Part shown: positions 53,776 to 64,000 of the stretch, in pieces | How positions within the stretch are numbered: position 1 is the first letter of the stretch | How the letters are laid out: every line of letters begins with the position of its first letter | DNA from: Chaetoderma sp. LZ-2023a | Taxonomy: Eukaryota; Mollusca; Caudofoveata; Chaetodermatida; Chaetodermatidae | NCBI GenBank assembly: GCA_034401795.1 | Contig: CM067369.1 | Location: 189,105,328 to 189,169,327, forward strand | Direction of reading: 5' to 3' | Length of the DNA stretch: 64,000 nucleotides | The notes under the pieces: generated by a model | What the model saw: only the letters and a program-made list of their open reading frames with translations | Told to the model about the DNA's origin: nothing | Database searches by the model: none | Program-made: the position numbers and the translations under genes

Positions 53776-54169
53776 AATGGAACAACCCAGTTTTGGCTAT
53801 GCCAACCATCTGTAGCTAAACTCCAACCACACTTCGCCCATGTTGGGATCGATCCCTGAACTCCCTGACTATCAATTTCCAGACATCTATACAGGTAAGC
53901 TGTTGCATCATTTGAAACTAATTTGGCTGGGTGCTGTTGCTGCCTATGGCAGCAACAGCGCCCAATTAAATTAGTTTCAAAATATTCAACAACATCTTTA
54001 TTATATAGTAGACATACAATTCGGACAACAACGCTTAGTCCGCCATCAATTAAGCGTTCGTGACGAATTTAGCTACGTCATTCATGACGTAATTGATTAT
54101 GACGTCAGTCAACATGTGACGTGGTCGATTATGACGTCATATAATTGTTGGAGAAACTGGAATCCTCCT
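53776..54169 (+). repeat. Family B MITE, forward
   Basis: AATGGAACAACCCAGTTTTG to GAGAAACTGGAATCCTCC, with TGACGTCA at about 54101 and 54131. Confidence 0.85.
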
Positions 54170-54802
54170 TTCAGATCTTACTCAAAGAGTGTGATAAATT
54201 GGGAACGAAATGGCAAAGAGTCTGTGATTCTATTTATCGCATATGCCATTATTGTTACTCTTCACATAGGCCTAAATCTTTACCATTTTATTACAATTTT
54301 AGAAAAGTGTTACTTATTATGACGACATAGCTTCACGACCGAAAGTTCTGTCCAAACCGCAGCCGAATAGTGATAAACGCAACATATTTTATAATTTCAA
54401 ACGTAAAATTATTTTTATCGACTGATTGATTTTTCCGAGTTTTTCAAGGAAATATATCATCATATCCCATGTCACAACAGCATGGTAGCAGGCCGGTTGT
54501 TTTAACATACCATTGAGCTAATGTTAATTTTATGCGGCCATGATTGACGTTTGAGAGATAGACAACTACCAATTCTTTGTCTTAATGCCGTTAGTTTAGA
54601 TCGTCTACTGGCGTGATGTAAAGCACACACGAGTAACCTGCAAGGTAAGGGTGGACAGCACGCGCTCAGATCTCAAATCTCGCTACACTATATATAATAT
54701 TTCTTACAAACAATTTCTGGAAGATAGACGCCGTTTACTAAGTAGACACCAGTAGGAGAATGCAGTAGCAGTGGTATGGTGGCTAAGTTGCGCATTTAAC
54801 AC

Positions 54803-54965
54803 TTTAACCCTTACATACCAAAGTCGATAAATTGGTGTAAGGAATATTCTGTTGAATATTTGGAAACTAATTTAACTTAGAGGTGTTGCTGCTGGCAGGT
54901 TTCAATCAAATTAGTTGTCAAATATTCAAGAGCTTTACTGCATAGTTGTCTTGAAATTGTGATAC
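54803..54965. repeat. Degraded family D copy next to an SLC34 exon
   Basis: TTTAACCCTTACATACC, then TCTGTTGAATATTTGGAAAC, GGTGTTGCTGCTGGCAGG and AAATTAGTTGTCAAATATTC. It ends about 55 bp before the exon at 55019. Confidence 0.6.
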
Positions 54966-55018
54966 TGGAATGTGAATGTTTAAAGCGTTTAGTCAGATTC
55001 TCAGCTGCTTTGTTTCAG

Positions 55019-55162
55019 GCAAAGCTGTTGGAGAGACGTTTCGCAATAATGAGTACATGACGAATCCTGTAGCTGGGCTTATGTTCGGTGTCTTGGCAAC
55101 GGTGCTCGTGCAGAGCTCATCAACGACAACATCCATTATTGTCACCATGACAGCGGCTAATA
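55019..55162 (+). CDS. SLC34: SLC34 exon: first QSSS repeat
   Basis: This exon encodes [20 protein letters not shown], then [20 protein letters not shown] and IVTMTAAN. It contains the signature QSSS motif of SLC34 transporters, part of the first of two inverted repeats that form the substrate pathway, preceded by the typical 'N...[17 protein letters not shown]' sequence. The acceptor GCTTTGTTTCAG and donor GCTAATA|GTAAGT are strong and keep phase 1. An (AAC)n tract begins within ten bases of the donor. Confidence 0.96.
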
Positions 55163-55170
55163 GTAAGTTC

Positions 55171-55172
55171 TC

Positions 55173-55254
<82 letters not shown>

Positions 55255-55256
55255 TT
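55171..55256 (+). repeat. (AAC)n microsatellite abutting an SLC34 donor
   Basis: About 28 AAC/CAA units, beginning about eight bases into the intron after the GTAAGTTC donor. Degenerate ACG/GAC/CCA-rich triplet sequence follows to about 55660, causing open frames on both strands that I do not regard as genes. Confidence 0.95.
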
Positions 55257-55904
55257 AACGACGACGACTACGACATCACTGTCACCAAACCACCACCTCC
55301 ACCACGGCCGCCGCCGCTGCGTTCTCGCAACACCATCTACTAATTAGTCGTAATTCATCGTACGGTCTATCTGGAGTTACGACGTCACGGAGGATTAACC
55401 CTTTGCCGGCGGGAGAATGCCGCCGCTGCTGCAGCCACCACCACAACAAAAACAATCGCAGCAAATGTAAAAACAACATCAGGAGCAACAATAATAACGG
55501 CGGCAACGACGACTAAAACAACCGCAGTAGCAACGACGATAACGATGACGGCGACGACAATCATGATGACCATGGCGATGACTACGATGATGATGGCCAT
55601 GCGGACCATGTCGACGACGACTGCGACCATGACCACGATGGCGGAGGAGGCGACAACGTATGCATATTTTATTTTGTTTTGTAAACATGTTAAACAAATA
55701 AACAAGTCTCGTATCAAGTTGCTAAAATATGAACGAAATTCAAATTCAAGTTCCTTCTTAGAAAAATGCTACATAGGTATATCAAATTGAATTTTATTGA
55801 CTATAACATATATATGATTCTCAACAATAAACACTTATCAGTTTCAATTGCGCTTATTTTGGATTAGATTATTTGTTGTCAAATGAGCTAACATAACATA
55901 ACCC

Positions 55905-56274
55905 AATGGACCTGTTCATTTTAGCTATGCCCCGCCCATCTCTAGCTAAGCTCCGCCCACACCTCATTTGTGATGGTATCGATCGATCTCTGAACTCCTT
56001 AACTATCAATTTCCGGTAAACTATACAGGTATGCTGTTGCATATTTTGAAACTAATTTGACTGGGCGCTGTTGCTGCCTATGACAGCAACAGAGCCCAGT
56101 CAAATTAGTTTCAAAATGTTCAACAGCATGTTTATTAAATAGTAGAGACATACAATTCGTACAACGTATCGGACTATTAAGAGTTAGACGGGCCTAATAG
56201 AATCATTTATGACGTAATGATGATAGCGTTATCCTACACGCCGCTTAGCTGAGTATGACTCTGGAAAGGTGAAT
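55905..56274 (+). repeat. Family B MITE, forward, 27 bp from an SLC34 acceptor
   Basis: AATGGACCTGTTCATTTTAG to CTCTGGAAAGGTGAATT. CRE sites are degraded. It ends 27 bp before the exon starting at 56302, so the branch point of that intron may lie inside or at the edge of the element. Confidence 0.88.
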
Positions 56275-56301
56275 TAATTGTTCTAACACATTTCTCTGTA
56301 G

Positions 56302-56493
56302 TTTTGGAGATGAAATACGCAGTTTACATATTAATGGGAGCTAACATCGGTACATCAGTGACGAATACGATAGTCGCCATGAGTCAATTGTCAAATAAAG
56401 GCGAATTCGAACGCGCGTTTGCTGGTGCCACGATACACGATATGTTCAACTGGCTCACTGTCATCATTCTTCTGCCTCTCGAGGTGGCTTCAG
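56302..56493 (+). CDS. SLC34: SLC34 exon: GANIGTS-HDMFNW segment
   Basis: This exon encodes [20 protein letters not shown], then [40 protein letters not shown] and VAS. It matches the family almost residue for residue: [35 protein letters not shown]. The entry Ile is completed by the A left from the previous exon. The acceptor TTTCTCTGTAG and donor GCTTCAG|GTAACG keep phase 1. It is the second half of the first transporter repeat. Confidence 0.97.
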
Positions 56494-56547
56494 GTAACGT
56501 AGAAACTTCAAAACTCTTTTAGGGTAGGGTCAACTAACCAACTTGCT

Positions 56548-56927
56548 AATGGATGAACCCAGTTCTAGCCATTCCATGTCTATCCATAGCTAAGCTCCTG
56601 CCACCAATTGCCCGTATTGGGATCGATCCGTGCGCTCTCTGAATTTCAATTTCCAGATACAGGTAAGCTGTTGAATATTTTGAAACTAATTCGACTGGGC
56701 GCGGTTGCTGCCTATTGCAGCAACAGCGTCCAGTTAAATTAGTTTCAATATATTCAACCGAATGTTTATTAAAAAGATATACAATTCGTACAACTTGACG
56801 GACACTTAAGCGTTTATGACCCAGTAAATCGCGTCATTCATGATGTAGTTGATCATGACGTCAGCCTACATCTAACGTAGTTGATTATGACGTCCAATGA
56901 TTGACTGAGAAACTGGATTCACCAATA
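56548..56927 (+). repeat. Family B MITE, forward
   Basis: AATGGATGAACCCAGTTCTA to GAGAAACTGGATTCACC, with TGACGTCA at about 56858. It starts about 55 bp after the SLC34 donor at 56493. Confidence 0.85.
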
Positions 56928-57104
56928 GTCGTTATCTCCATCAGGTTCTTGTCGTGGCGTCGTCTATGAGCTTTGTCGATGTTGGAACCGGGTACACCAA
57001 ATTCCAAGGCTTTCTGTGCTAGGATGTCCTGTGGCATTCGCAAAACACGATCAAGCATAATAAACCATCTTTGTTGGGCCAGCTTCAATGAGCAAGCGTA
57101 TATA

Positions 57105-57394
57105 GGGTCAAGATCGACTCGCTAACTATAGTCAGTTTGCTGGTTTACTGAACATGCGCAGTTGCTATGCCAAGTCGGACGCTAAATATAGTTAACTATA
57201 GTTCGTTGGTTCCAGATTCCCCATTGAATTACTATTGCAGAAAAGTTGGAGCCGGGTACCAGTCTCCATTAGCCCATTCTGTCGTCTGCTTTGATGGCCT
57301 ACTAAAATGGGTTATTTTCCCCGCCAAGACGTCAAAAAGCATCCATATGACATAATGTGGGAAGGAATAGGGGCTTGGGAACATTGATATACAA
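57105..57394 (+). repeat. Dispersed 290-bp repeat, copy 2, inserted in the LINE
   Basis: Matches 11998-12290 in the same orientation, from GGGTCAAGATCGACTC to CTTGGGAACATTGATA. It contains ACTATAGTCAGTTTGCTGG and GGAGCCGGGTACCAGTCTCC. Confidence 0.75.
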
Positions 57395-58898
57395 TGACCT
57401 TCTCTAACGCTACAGACGCCACATTGTTTACTTGCACTTTTAACTTGGTATTTGCCAAAAGCCGTCTGACTAGTCGCAGCACATCGTTATGACGGCCAGG
57501 TTGATGTAGTATATCCAGGATCTTTGACCATTTGATGGTGTCAAAGGCTCGTGGCATGTCAATGCCCATTTTGTGAAAGCCCCAGTATTTGGATTGTTGG
57601 ACATGACTATGGACACGAGCATTCGCTGCTCACATACAATGTCTGCACAGATGCGTCTTCATTTAAAGCCGCTTTGGTATGCTCCAGCGAAACGGTCAGT
57701 CTTTTCTCAGATGTGGCATGGCCACATTGGGAAATATCTTCTGGATGTTGTTGAGGACCACTATTTAATAGGCAGCATGTTTGCGGGCAGTCCAGGAGTT
57801 TTTTTTGGCTTTGGGTAGCATGATAAGGGTAACCTGGTCAACGGCATCGATGGGGAGGCGTTTCATAAAGGCAGAGTTTATTATGTGGCTGATTGGTTTG
57901 GAGATACTATATCTGCATACTTGAATTTATTGTTAATGTTGTCGTGTCCAGAGGCACGTCCATTTCTTAGGGCCTTAAGGGCCTTCTCAACTGCAGTTGT
58001 TTCAATTTGTGTTTGTAGTAGCATAGGATCACTTACAAATGGGCGTAATGGCTCAGCGTCTGGATCCGTTAACTGGTACTTTTAATCATTCTCTGATCGC
58101 ATGTGTGTTTGTCGGGTCCGTCCACGATGAAGTTGCCTTCAGCGTTATACATGGAAAGCGATGGTGGTGGACCAGCAACTCGCACAGCCCAAGCCACTCT
58201 AAACATTTTACGACAATCATCTGTCGCTATGATGTCACCTGCTAACGAGTCTTCTTATAGTGTGGCCAGTTCTTTCACAGGTTAATTAATATGGCAAAGT
58301 ATGTCATTGCATTGCTAGCGTACCTTAGTGTGGTCCTTGTTCTGACCACATTGATAGATGAGGAGCCGCAGCATCATTTGTTGTTCAGACATCTTTACAA
58401 CGAGTGAGTCTGCAGTGTAGCGTCTGTTGTTATTCTTGACCACTCCTATTAGATTGGTGACTGATGTCTTAATGCTTTAGAACTTTGGATAACCTCTCGT
58501 TTGGATTTGAGTTAATGGCAATTGTTGCTATCTATTCTGCGACGGTCCTCTTGCACAACAATTTGGTGGCGGTGTCATTGCTGAACCGCATTGGATCAAG
58601 GTTTGCTTTGCCACGTTAGGTGGCATTGTGCTTATGTAGTAGGCAAATATGTTTCATTTAAATGCGTTTACTACTGGCTTGTGGTCATAGTTGAGGTCTA
58701 TGGTTCGGTGATGGTATTGGTGTTTGAAGGCAGTGTTTGTGGCAAAGAGGCGTAGAGCACAAATGAACGAGGCCTGAGCATATCGACATTGCTGTTACGT
58801 TTGCCAATAGCATATGACCCATGCACATGTTGAGTTCTGCATACTTTTCTGCTTTGCTGAGATTTGCTAGCTTATGGTTAAAATTGTCACATACAAAC

Positions 58899-59312
58899 AA
58901 TGGACCTTTCCAGTTTTAGCTATGCCCCGTAAATCTCTAGCTAAGGTCCACCCAGTCCTCGCGCGTGTTAGGATCGATCGATCTCTGAACACCTTGACTG
59001 TCAATTTCCAAAAACCTACACTGATAAGCTGTTGAATATTTTGAAACTAATTTGACTGGGTGATGTTGCTGCCTAAGGCAGCAGCAGCGCCCAGTCAAAT
59101 TAGTTTCAAAATATTCAACAGCATGTTTATTAAATAGCAAAGAATTACAAAGACATACAATTCATACAACGTTTCGGACCATTTGAGATTTGATGACGGT
59201 CTATATGGAAACCTTTGTGACGTAATGGTTGTGGCGTCATCATACACGCGCTGAGTTGATTATGACGTCATACGAGGTCAGATGATGGATGGATACTCTG
59301 GAAAGGTGAATT
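58899..59312 (+). repeat. Family B MITE, forward, inserted in the LINE
   Basis: AATGGACCTTTCCAGTTTTA to CTCTGGAAAGGTGAATT; an intact core with GATGTTGCTGCCTAAGGCAG. Closely related to the copies at 52139 and 60641, which share CAAAGAATTACAAAGAC. Confidence 0.9.
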
Positions 59313-60640
59313 GCCAACGCTGATGGTAGAACGGTATGGAAAGTCTCGATTAGGGAAGTATCTTACTTGGCTTTTTGGGAAGTTATGGGCCATATGCAAC
59401 ACTTGGTGATGGACACATTTTTCATTGCCATGGCCACGTCAATGAATGCAACATGATCGCTGACGTATCTGAAACTTGGCATGTGATCCAAGAGTCTCGG
59501 GCCGATTACAAAGCTCAGACGGTGGTATGTAGCCTTTTATGCTACATAAGGACCAGCTTGTGACCATCTGGAAGTTGCTGTTCTGAAGTGGTGGATACTC
59601 TTGTTTCTTGACTGCATGCAACGTCGATGTTATAGTGTTCACTGCTTGATCCGAAAGTTTGACCACGCATATTCCATGTTGCAATCGCAAACCCGCGGGG
59701 AAATTCGATGACTGTGAATGTTGAATACAGTTTCCTTGAAGAAGAAGGCTAGCCACAAGGAGAGCTGCCTCTGAAAGCGGCTGCCAGCTCACAACTGACA
59801 CCTTAGTGTCACCAAAAAATTGGTACTTGCGGATGATACCGGCGTGAAGGACACTTCGTGTCACATCGTGAATCTTCTCTCATCTTCTGACAAATAATAC
59901 ACACTAGTTAATATAGCAGTAGGTCGTTGGACGACCACGCCATTATTTAAACATTCCTACACCCATGGCTTAGCGCACACCTATACCATCTCGTTGTCCA
60001 CGCCCCACCTTATCTTGCCAATGGCCCTAATCACTCCATGGCACAATAGTAAATATAGCAATAGGTCGCTGGACGATAATGTCATGAGCTAAGTATTCTC
60101 AATTCTGTTGATTAGCGCACACCTATCCTCTTGTTGGCCGAGGCCAACCCTATCTTTCCAACGGTTCTACTCTCTCCAAGACGTCTCAGACCCAGTCAAA
60201 TCCATTATCATCCAACTGGCTATCATTCCGTTGGACGCGTTTGATGTGCTAACATTGGTTAACAATAATCGCCTAGTTGTCAGTCGAAAACACAAGATTG
60301 TACGAAAACGGTGCATTTGACTGAAAAATAGATAACCTGCAAATTATAGTTTACCAGTTTAACGCAGCCATGAGTGATCTCACCAATGATATGTAGAGTA
60401 TAGATTATATGGCAGGTGCCGCTCATCTAGATAATATATCGCTTATCTACTCATTGTTATAAGCAACCGAGTACCTATAAATCATATATCATATCTCAAA
60501 CAGCTGTCAGTCACGTATCAACCATGTTTCAATTTCATATAGCCTACCATACATGCCGCATTGCCCTTGCTCCAGAATTTCCTGTCAATCACAATGTATC
60601 ACAGCACAATCACATACTAATGACACATCTATTAGTTACC

Positions 60641-61054
60641 AATGGACTTTTTACGGTTTTAGCTAGGCCCCGTCCATCTCTAGCTAAGGTCCACCCACAC
60701 ATCGCTCGTGTTGGAATCGATCGATCTCTGAACACCCTGACTATCAATTTCCAAAAAGAATCACAGGTAAGCTGTTGAATAGTTTGAAACTAAATTGACT
60801 GGGTGCTGTTGCTGCCTAAGGCAGCAACAGTGCCCAGTCAAATTAGTTTCAAAATATTCAACAGCATGTTTAATAAATAGCAAAGAATTACAAAGACGTA
60901 CAATTCATACAACGTGTCGGACCATTTGAGATTTGATGACGTCTATATGGAACCCTTTGTGACGTAATGATTGTGACGTCATCATACACGCGTTTGGTTG
61001 ATTGTGACGTCACACGAGGTCAGATGATGGATGGATACTCTGGAAAGGTGAATT
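60641..61054 (+). repeat. Family B MITE, forward, complete
   Basis: AATGGACTTTTTACGGTTTT to CTCTGGAAAGGTGAATT; the core palindrome is nearly perfect (GTTGCTGCCTAAGGCAGCAAC). TGACGTCA at about 60975, with a variant TGACGTCAC near 61006. It ends about 175 bp before the exon at 61231. Confidence 0.9.
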
Positions 61055-61230
61055 ACATGCCGACGACTTTTCGATTATACCTCCCCGTTAAATACACCCG
61101 ACCAACAGCTAAATATGCATTTGATTATTTGATGCAGGACACTCTACCCCCAGAAACAACTTTTTGTCAAACTAGATCCGAGGTCTTTCACCGCTTTAGC
61201 CGTTGTAATGTTATATGCTATTATTTTCAG

Positions 61231-61349
61231 ATTATCTACTGCGCTTGTCGACTGTAATCATCGATTCCACAGATATACGTAGTCAGAAAAACGCCAAGAA
61301 GGACATTTTGAAAGTCATTACTAAGCCCTTCACGCAGCTTATTATACAG
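61231..61349 (+). CDS. SLC34: SLC34 exon: segment before the large extracellular loop (last exon seen)
   Basis: This exon encodes DYLLRLSTVIIDSTDIRSQK followed by NAKKDILKVITKPFTQLIIQ. It matches the conserved SLC34 stretch 'GYL..IT..I..S......APDLLKVIT.PFTKLI.QLD'. The leftover G from the previous exon gives Asp where most relatives have Gly. The acceptor TTATTTTCAG and donor ATACAG|GTGCCG leave phase 0. In relatives the next exon opens the large extracellular loop, followed by the second QSSS repeat; neither is in this window, so the gene continues to the right. Confidence 0.93.
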
Positions 61350-62639
61350 GTGCCGTATTTATATGACACTTTTTGAAATATAACACCACACATTCTAATG
61401 TACTGCTATATTATGTTTATTTTATGATTCTGTTACAATTATACATGGAAAACGAAAGAGACAGTAAAGAAAATGAGATACAGATGTGTATGGCTCTGCC
61501 TTAAAACATAAAGCAATATAAAACTAAGAACTAGATAAAGATGTATTTCAGAGAATACCTGGCCTTTAATGCGACCACCTGTCTGAGGTCCACATAAGAG
61601 ACCACTTAGCGAGAACTTATTGCTGCTGTCTCAGGTGGTCGCTTAAAGCAGACATGACTGAGAACTGAATACCTGAGCAAAGCTAAAATAAACTAAACCA
61701 AACATACCTTAAAGTTAACATAAATTAAGGAAAGACAAGAATCATTAAGAAATTTGGGACCATTTGATGATCGATGTCGCATTAGCTAGAACCGTACTAT
61801 TTAAACTTCTTGTCCGGGCTGACTGGACGTTCTTGTATACAAACATATCATCTCCCGCTAGCTCTGTCAGTCACTTGATGGACTTTCTGTCAAAATTATG
61901 ATTTAAGGTTTCTAAATTTTATATGAAGTGAATTTGAAATGGAAATAAATGAACAATTTTGTATACATTGTTACTAAAATATTAACGAAACTGGAATATG
62001 TGGTTCATTTATATAAAAGATACAACATCTAACAATTTTGAACAGCAAAGATGTGCCAAGATGTATCAATTTGTTAACCTAGGCAAACTATTTATAGATT
62101 TTGACTCAGATTTGCCTATAGTAGGCCTAAAGCTATAACAAACGTGGCTTTCAGTAATGGTTACACCTGTAGAATTTAGAAATGGGGAACATTATTTTGC
62201 AATCTGCAATCTTATGGAAGGCATACACATCTATCTAAGGCATGAGACTTACAGCGAGTGAGAGGCTGAGGACGTTACTGAATGACTTCAGCCACAGCGT
62301 ATCACTCATGGTAATACTACACCACGCGTAAAATAGATATCTATACTCACCCTAACGGGCACTTTTAATCTTAAATTTCACAAGTGTAATATTTACTGAA
62401 AATCACTTATATATAGCTTTAGACCCACTCTAGCCTAGATTAGACATTAAATGTGACTGATCTAGCAGGGGACGTTATACTTTTACACGAGATTTCCAGC
62501 CTGCTCGGACAATAGGTTCAAATATCTATGGCGATGGAAACTAATATAAAATGCCGTCTAAGCTTCTAGTCTGTCCTTTCTTAATTTACGAGAACTACTT
62601 AAGATAAAGTCAACAAAACGAACCAAGCAATCATGCCAT
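61350..62639. other. SLC34 intron sequence
   Basis: No further SLC34 exon was recognised. A short imperfect inverted repeat (61563-61680) has GCGACCACCTGTCTGAG against CTCAGGTGGTCGC. The remainder is AT-rich and unassigned. Confidence 0.5.
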
Positions 62640-62985
62640 TTCGGTTTTTGTCACATTGTAAAGAAATAATTTTCCGGATATGTTCGGATCACGTCCAAGG
62701 TTTGGAATCCTAATGTATGTCCACATCCTTTCCTGTGTTAAAACTTGAGAATCAAATCGGACCAGCAGTTTCGGAGATATTCCCACATCCAGAATTTGAT
62801 GCGATTCAGATCCAGGTTCTTTTATCTGGATTACGATCAAAGTCCGGGAACCCTGTTGCGCGGCGGCAAACTCCTTCGTTGTGTTAAAAATCCGCTCAGA
62901 AGTTACAGCTCCGGACACACAGACAGACACACAGACAGACCCGATCACAATAACCTCTTCCCCTTACAGGTCGATGGTAACAACT
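62640..62985. repeat. Probable dispersed repeat with CAGACAGACCCGATCACAAT tail
   Basis: The passage GGTTCTTTTATCTGGATTAC to ACACAGACAGACCCGATCAC followed by AATAACCTCTTCCCC resembles a repeat tail I recall from other invertebrate genomes. No second copy exists in the window, so the assignment rests on memory alone. Confidence 0.3.
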
Positions 62986-63120
62986 ACTCTAACTTAATTT
63001 GAAAACTGAAATTAAAAAAAAAATTGAGACTGGACTAACTATATAAAGAAGCTACCCCTATCCTAAGTAAGCTTAATATAAATTCTGAGCAAATTGAACA
63101 AATGAATAATAAATCTAATA

Positions 63121-63252
63121 CTAATAAACTGAATGTATAATTAAACTGCGTGATGAGAATCGTTTTCCATGTATAAGTAACTGTTTAATGAAGGATGTTG
63201 TTCGGAGGGACGCTGCTGGCGTTCCTCCCTGTGCTGCGACGACTGGAACCAC
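63121..63252 (-). CDS. Possible terminal exon of a minus-strand gene
   Basis: On the minus strand, TTTGTCATTACAG is followed by an open frame of 43 codons starting VVPVVAAQGGTPAASLRTTS and ending SRSLIIHSVY before a TAG. The acceptor is good and the frame is not simple sequence, but the product is not recognised and no upstream exon was found in the remaining window. It may be spurious. Confidence 0.2.
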   Translation of the reverse strand: MVPVVAAQGGTPAASLRTTSFIKQLLIHGKRFSSRSLIIHSVY

Positions 63253-63387
63253 CTGTAATGACAAAGTTAAAACAGAAACAGTCAGATTGCTCAAGAAATT
63301 ATAAACATGAATATTGATGGGCAACTGCATGATGCATGTGGATCTTCAAAGGATTGTGCCCTTCATTGACGACTGCATCGACGTGTA

Positions 63388-63450
63388 TGTCTGCGTGTGT
63401 GCGTGCGTGTGTGCGTGCGTGTGCGCGTGCGCGTGCGTGTGCATGCGACG
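63388..63450 (+). repeat. (GTGC/GT)n microsatellite
   Basis: Alternating GTGTGTGCGTGC units of about 60 bp; open frames across it are by-products. Confidence 0.93.
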
Positions 63451-63452
63451 TT

Positions 63453-64000
63453 ACGCCCGTCTGTGCTTGCGTGCGTGCATACAGGATAAACATCTTATGC
63501 CCCCTCGAAAAGATATTACCTATGACCACTGACCTCCTGAAAGAGGTTACAAAGCGTTTAGCTGACCATTTTCAACACAGCACAGATTAAGCGACAGGAT
63601 CCTAGATAATATCGCGATACAGTGCGCTTAAAACTGGCGATATATCGATATATCTGGGTTCCCTATGTTGGAAGAAGTCTTGTTGGCGTAGCTCGGTCAT
63701 ATAAAAGCATTGGCGTTAATGAAAACCAGCGTCACAACTGTTTAATTTCACTGGAAGCCATTTATTTAGGCAGCAACCGCCACCAATTCAATTAATTTTA
63801 AAAGAGTCATATTCAACATTTCGCTGTAGTTTTCACCAATTTTCCGATTGGTTTAGATTAGCATAGTAAAACATAGTAATTGTTAATCAAATGTAAATTA
63901 CGCCCTATCGTAATAACACAGACAAATCAAAATGGCCGTACTTAAGTACCGTAGAGTACTTATAAACCTTTTGTGAAAACGGCCCCAGGTATGCATTAGT
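63453..64000. other. Right edge, no gene recognised
   Basis: Contains a partial core-like stretch (63745-63815, TTTCACTGGAAGCCATTT and GGCAGCAACCGCC) and otherwise nothing that I can assign. Confidence 0.4.

Larger units (their letters stand above)
56928..59880 (-). pseudogene. LINE (non-LTR retrotransposon) with endonuclease and reverse transcriptase remnants
   Basis: Reading leftward on the minus strand from about 59715: FAIATWNMRGQTFG and DVACSQETRVSTTSEQQ (endonuclease start and QET motif), ALRALRNGRASGHDNINNKF (near 57960, pre-reverse-transcriptase), MGIDMPRAFDTIKWSKILDI (57569, palm motif A-like) and QRWFIMLDRVLRMPQD (about 57060, C-terminal 'RW.GHV.RM'). It is broken by many stops and interrupted by a family B copy (58899-59312) and the 290-bp repeat (57105-57394). 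It lies in an SLC34 intron in antisense orientation. The catalytic YADD region is missing. Confidence 0.8.

Noticed and set aside
54976..55018. Upstream extension [14 protein letters not shown] of the SLC34 QSSS exon
   Set aside because: It is the intron read-through ahead of a strong TTTGTTTCAG acceptor; joining the upstream exon in phase gives the conserved [11 protein letters not shown].
55176..55790. Frames rich in Thr, Val or His in the AAC/ACG triplet region
   Set aside because: Triplet-repeat artefacts inside the intron after the SLC34 donor at 55162.
62970..63002. Short open stretch VDGNNYSNLI after CCCTTACAG as the next SLC34 exon
   Set aside because: Phase fits the donor at 61349 and VD could replace the family's LD, but a stop follows after ten codons, further similarity is absent, and it lies right after a probable dispersed repeat. 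The real next exon is probably outside the window.

Overview
The window is nuclear DNA from an intron-rich metazoan, most likely a marine invertebrate. The evidence is two split genes with consensus GT/AG introns, AT-rich introns crowded with transposon debris (DIRS, Tc1, hAT, LINE, tRNA-SINE and several palindromic MITE families), and frequent TACATGTA and TAGGCCTA words of the kind seen in marine invertebrate genomes. I cannot name the phylum from sequence alone. Family letters A-F used below are my own labels.

Left half (about 4.4-22.7 kb, + strand): an XK-related (XKR, phospholipid scramblase family) gene. Six exons join in consistent phase: 4382-4571, 9411-9601, 16233-16442, 17345-17626, 18915-19015 and 19675-22662. 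The first coding exon (N-terminus) was not found and probably lies upstream. The last exon is very long (995 codons) and encodes a low-complexity, Ser/Asn/His-rich C-terminal tail with three PDCP(E/D)R motifs. Two further phase-compatible open blocks (12688-12807, 14734-14849) may be alternative exons; a hAT-like element sits exactly at the acceptor between them. About 19 copies of palindromic family A fill this half.

Right half (about 45-61.4 kb and beyond, + strand): the 5' part of an SLC34 (type II Na+/phosphate cotransporter) gene. Eight exons keep phase, starting with a possible 7-codon initiator exon at 45018 and ending at 61349 with the conserved segment that precedes the large extracellular loop. 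The rest of the gene lies outside the window. Its introns are packed with family B, a roughly 400-bp element with inverted ends, a 100-bp palindromic core and several TGACGTCA (CRE-like) palindromes per copy.

Between the genes (23-45 kb) I find no convincing host gene. This region holds a 21-bp minisatellite of about 1.25 kb that appears to have grown from the end of a family B-like element, decayed LINE and SGNH/PHD ORF1-like sequence on the minus strand, a 150-bp tandem array, long microsatellites, a tRNA-derived SINE with an 8-bp target duplication, and nested MITEs. The first 1.6 kb is the 3' end of a decayed DIRS-type retrotransposon.

The two genes share no evident pathway; they are neighbours in tandem orientation. 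The most unusual features are the modular reuse of one palindromic core by several element families, the CRE-rich family B scattered through SLC34, the element-derived minisatellite, and the hAT insertion at a splice acceptor.
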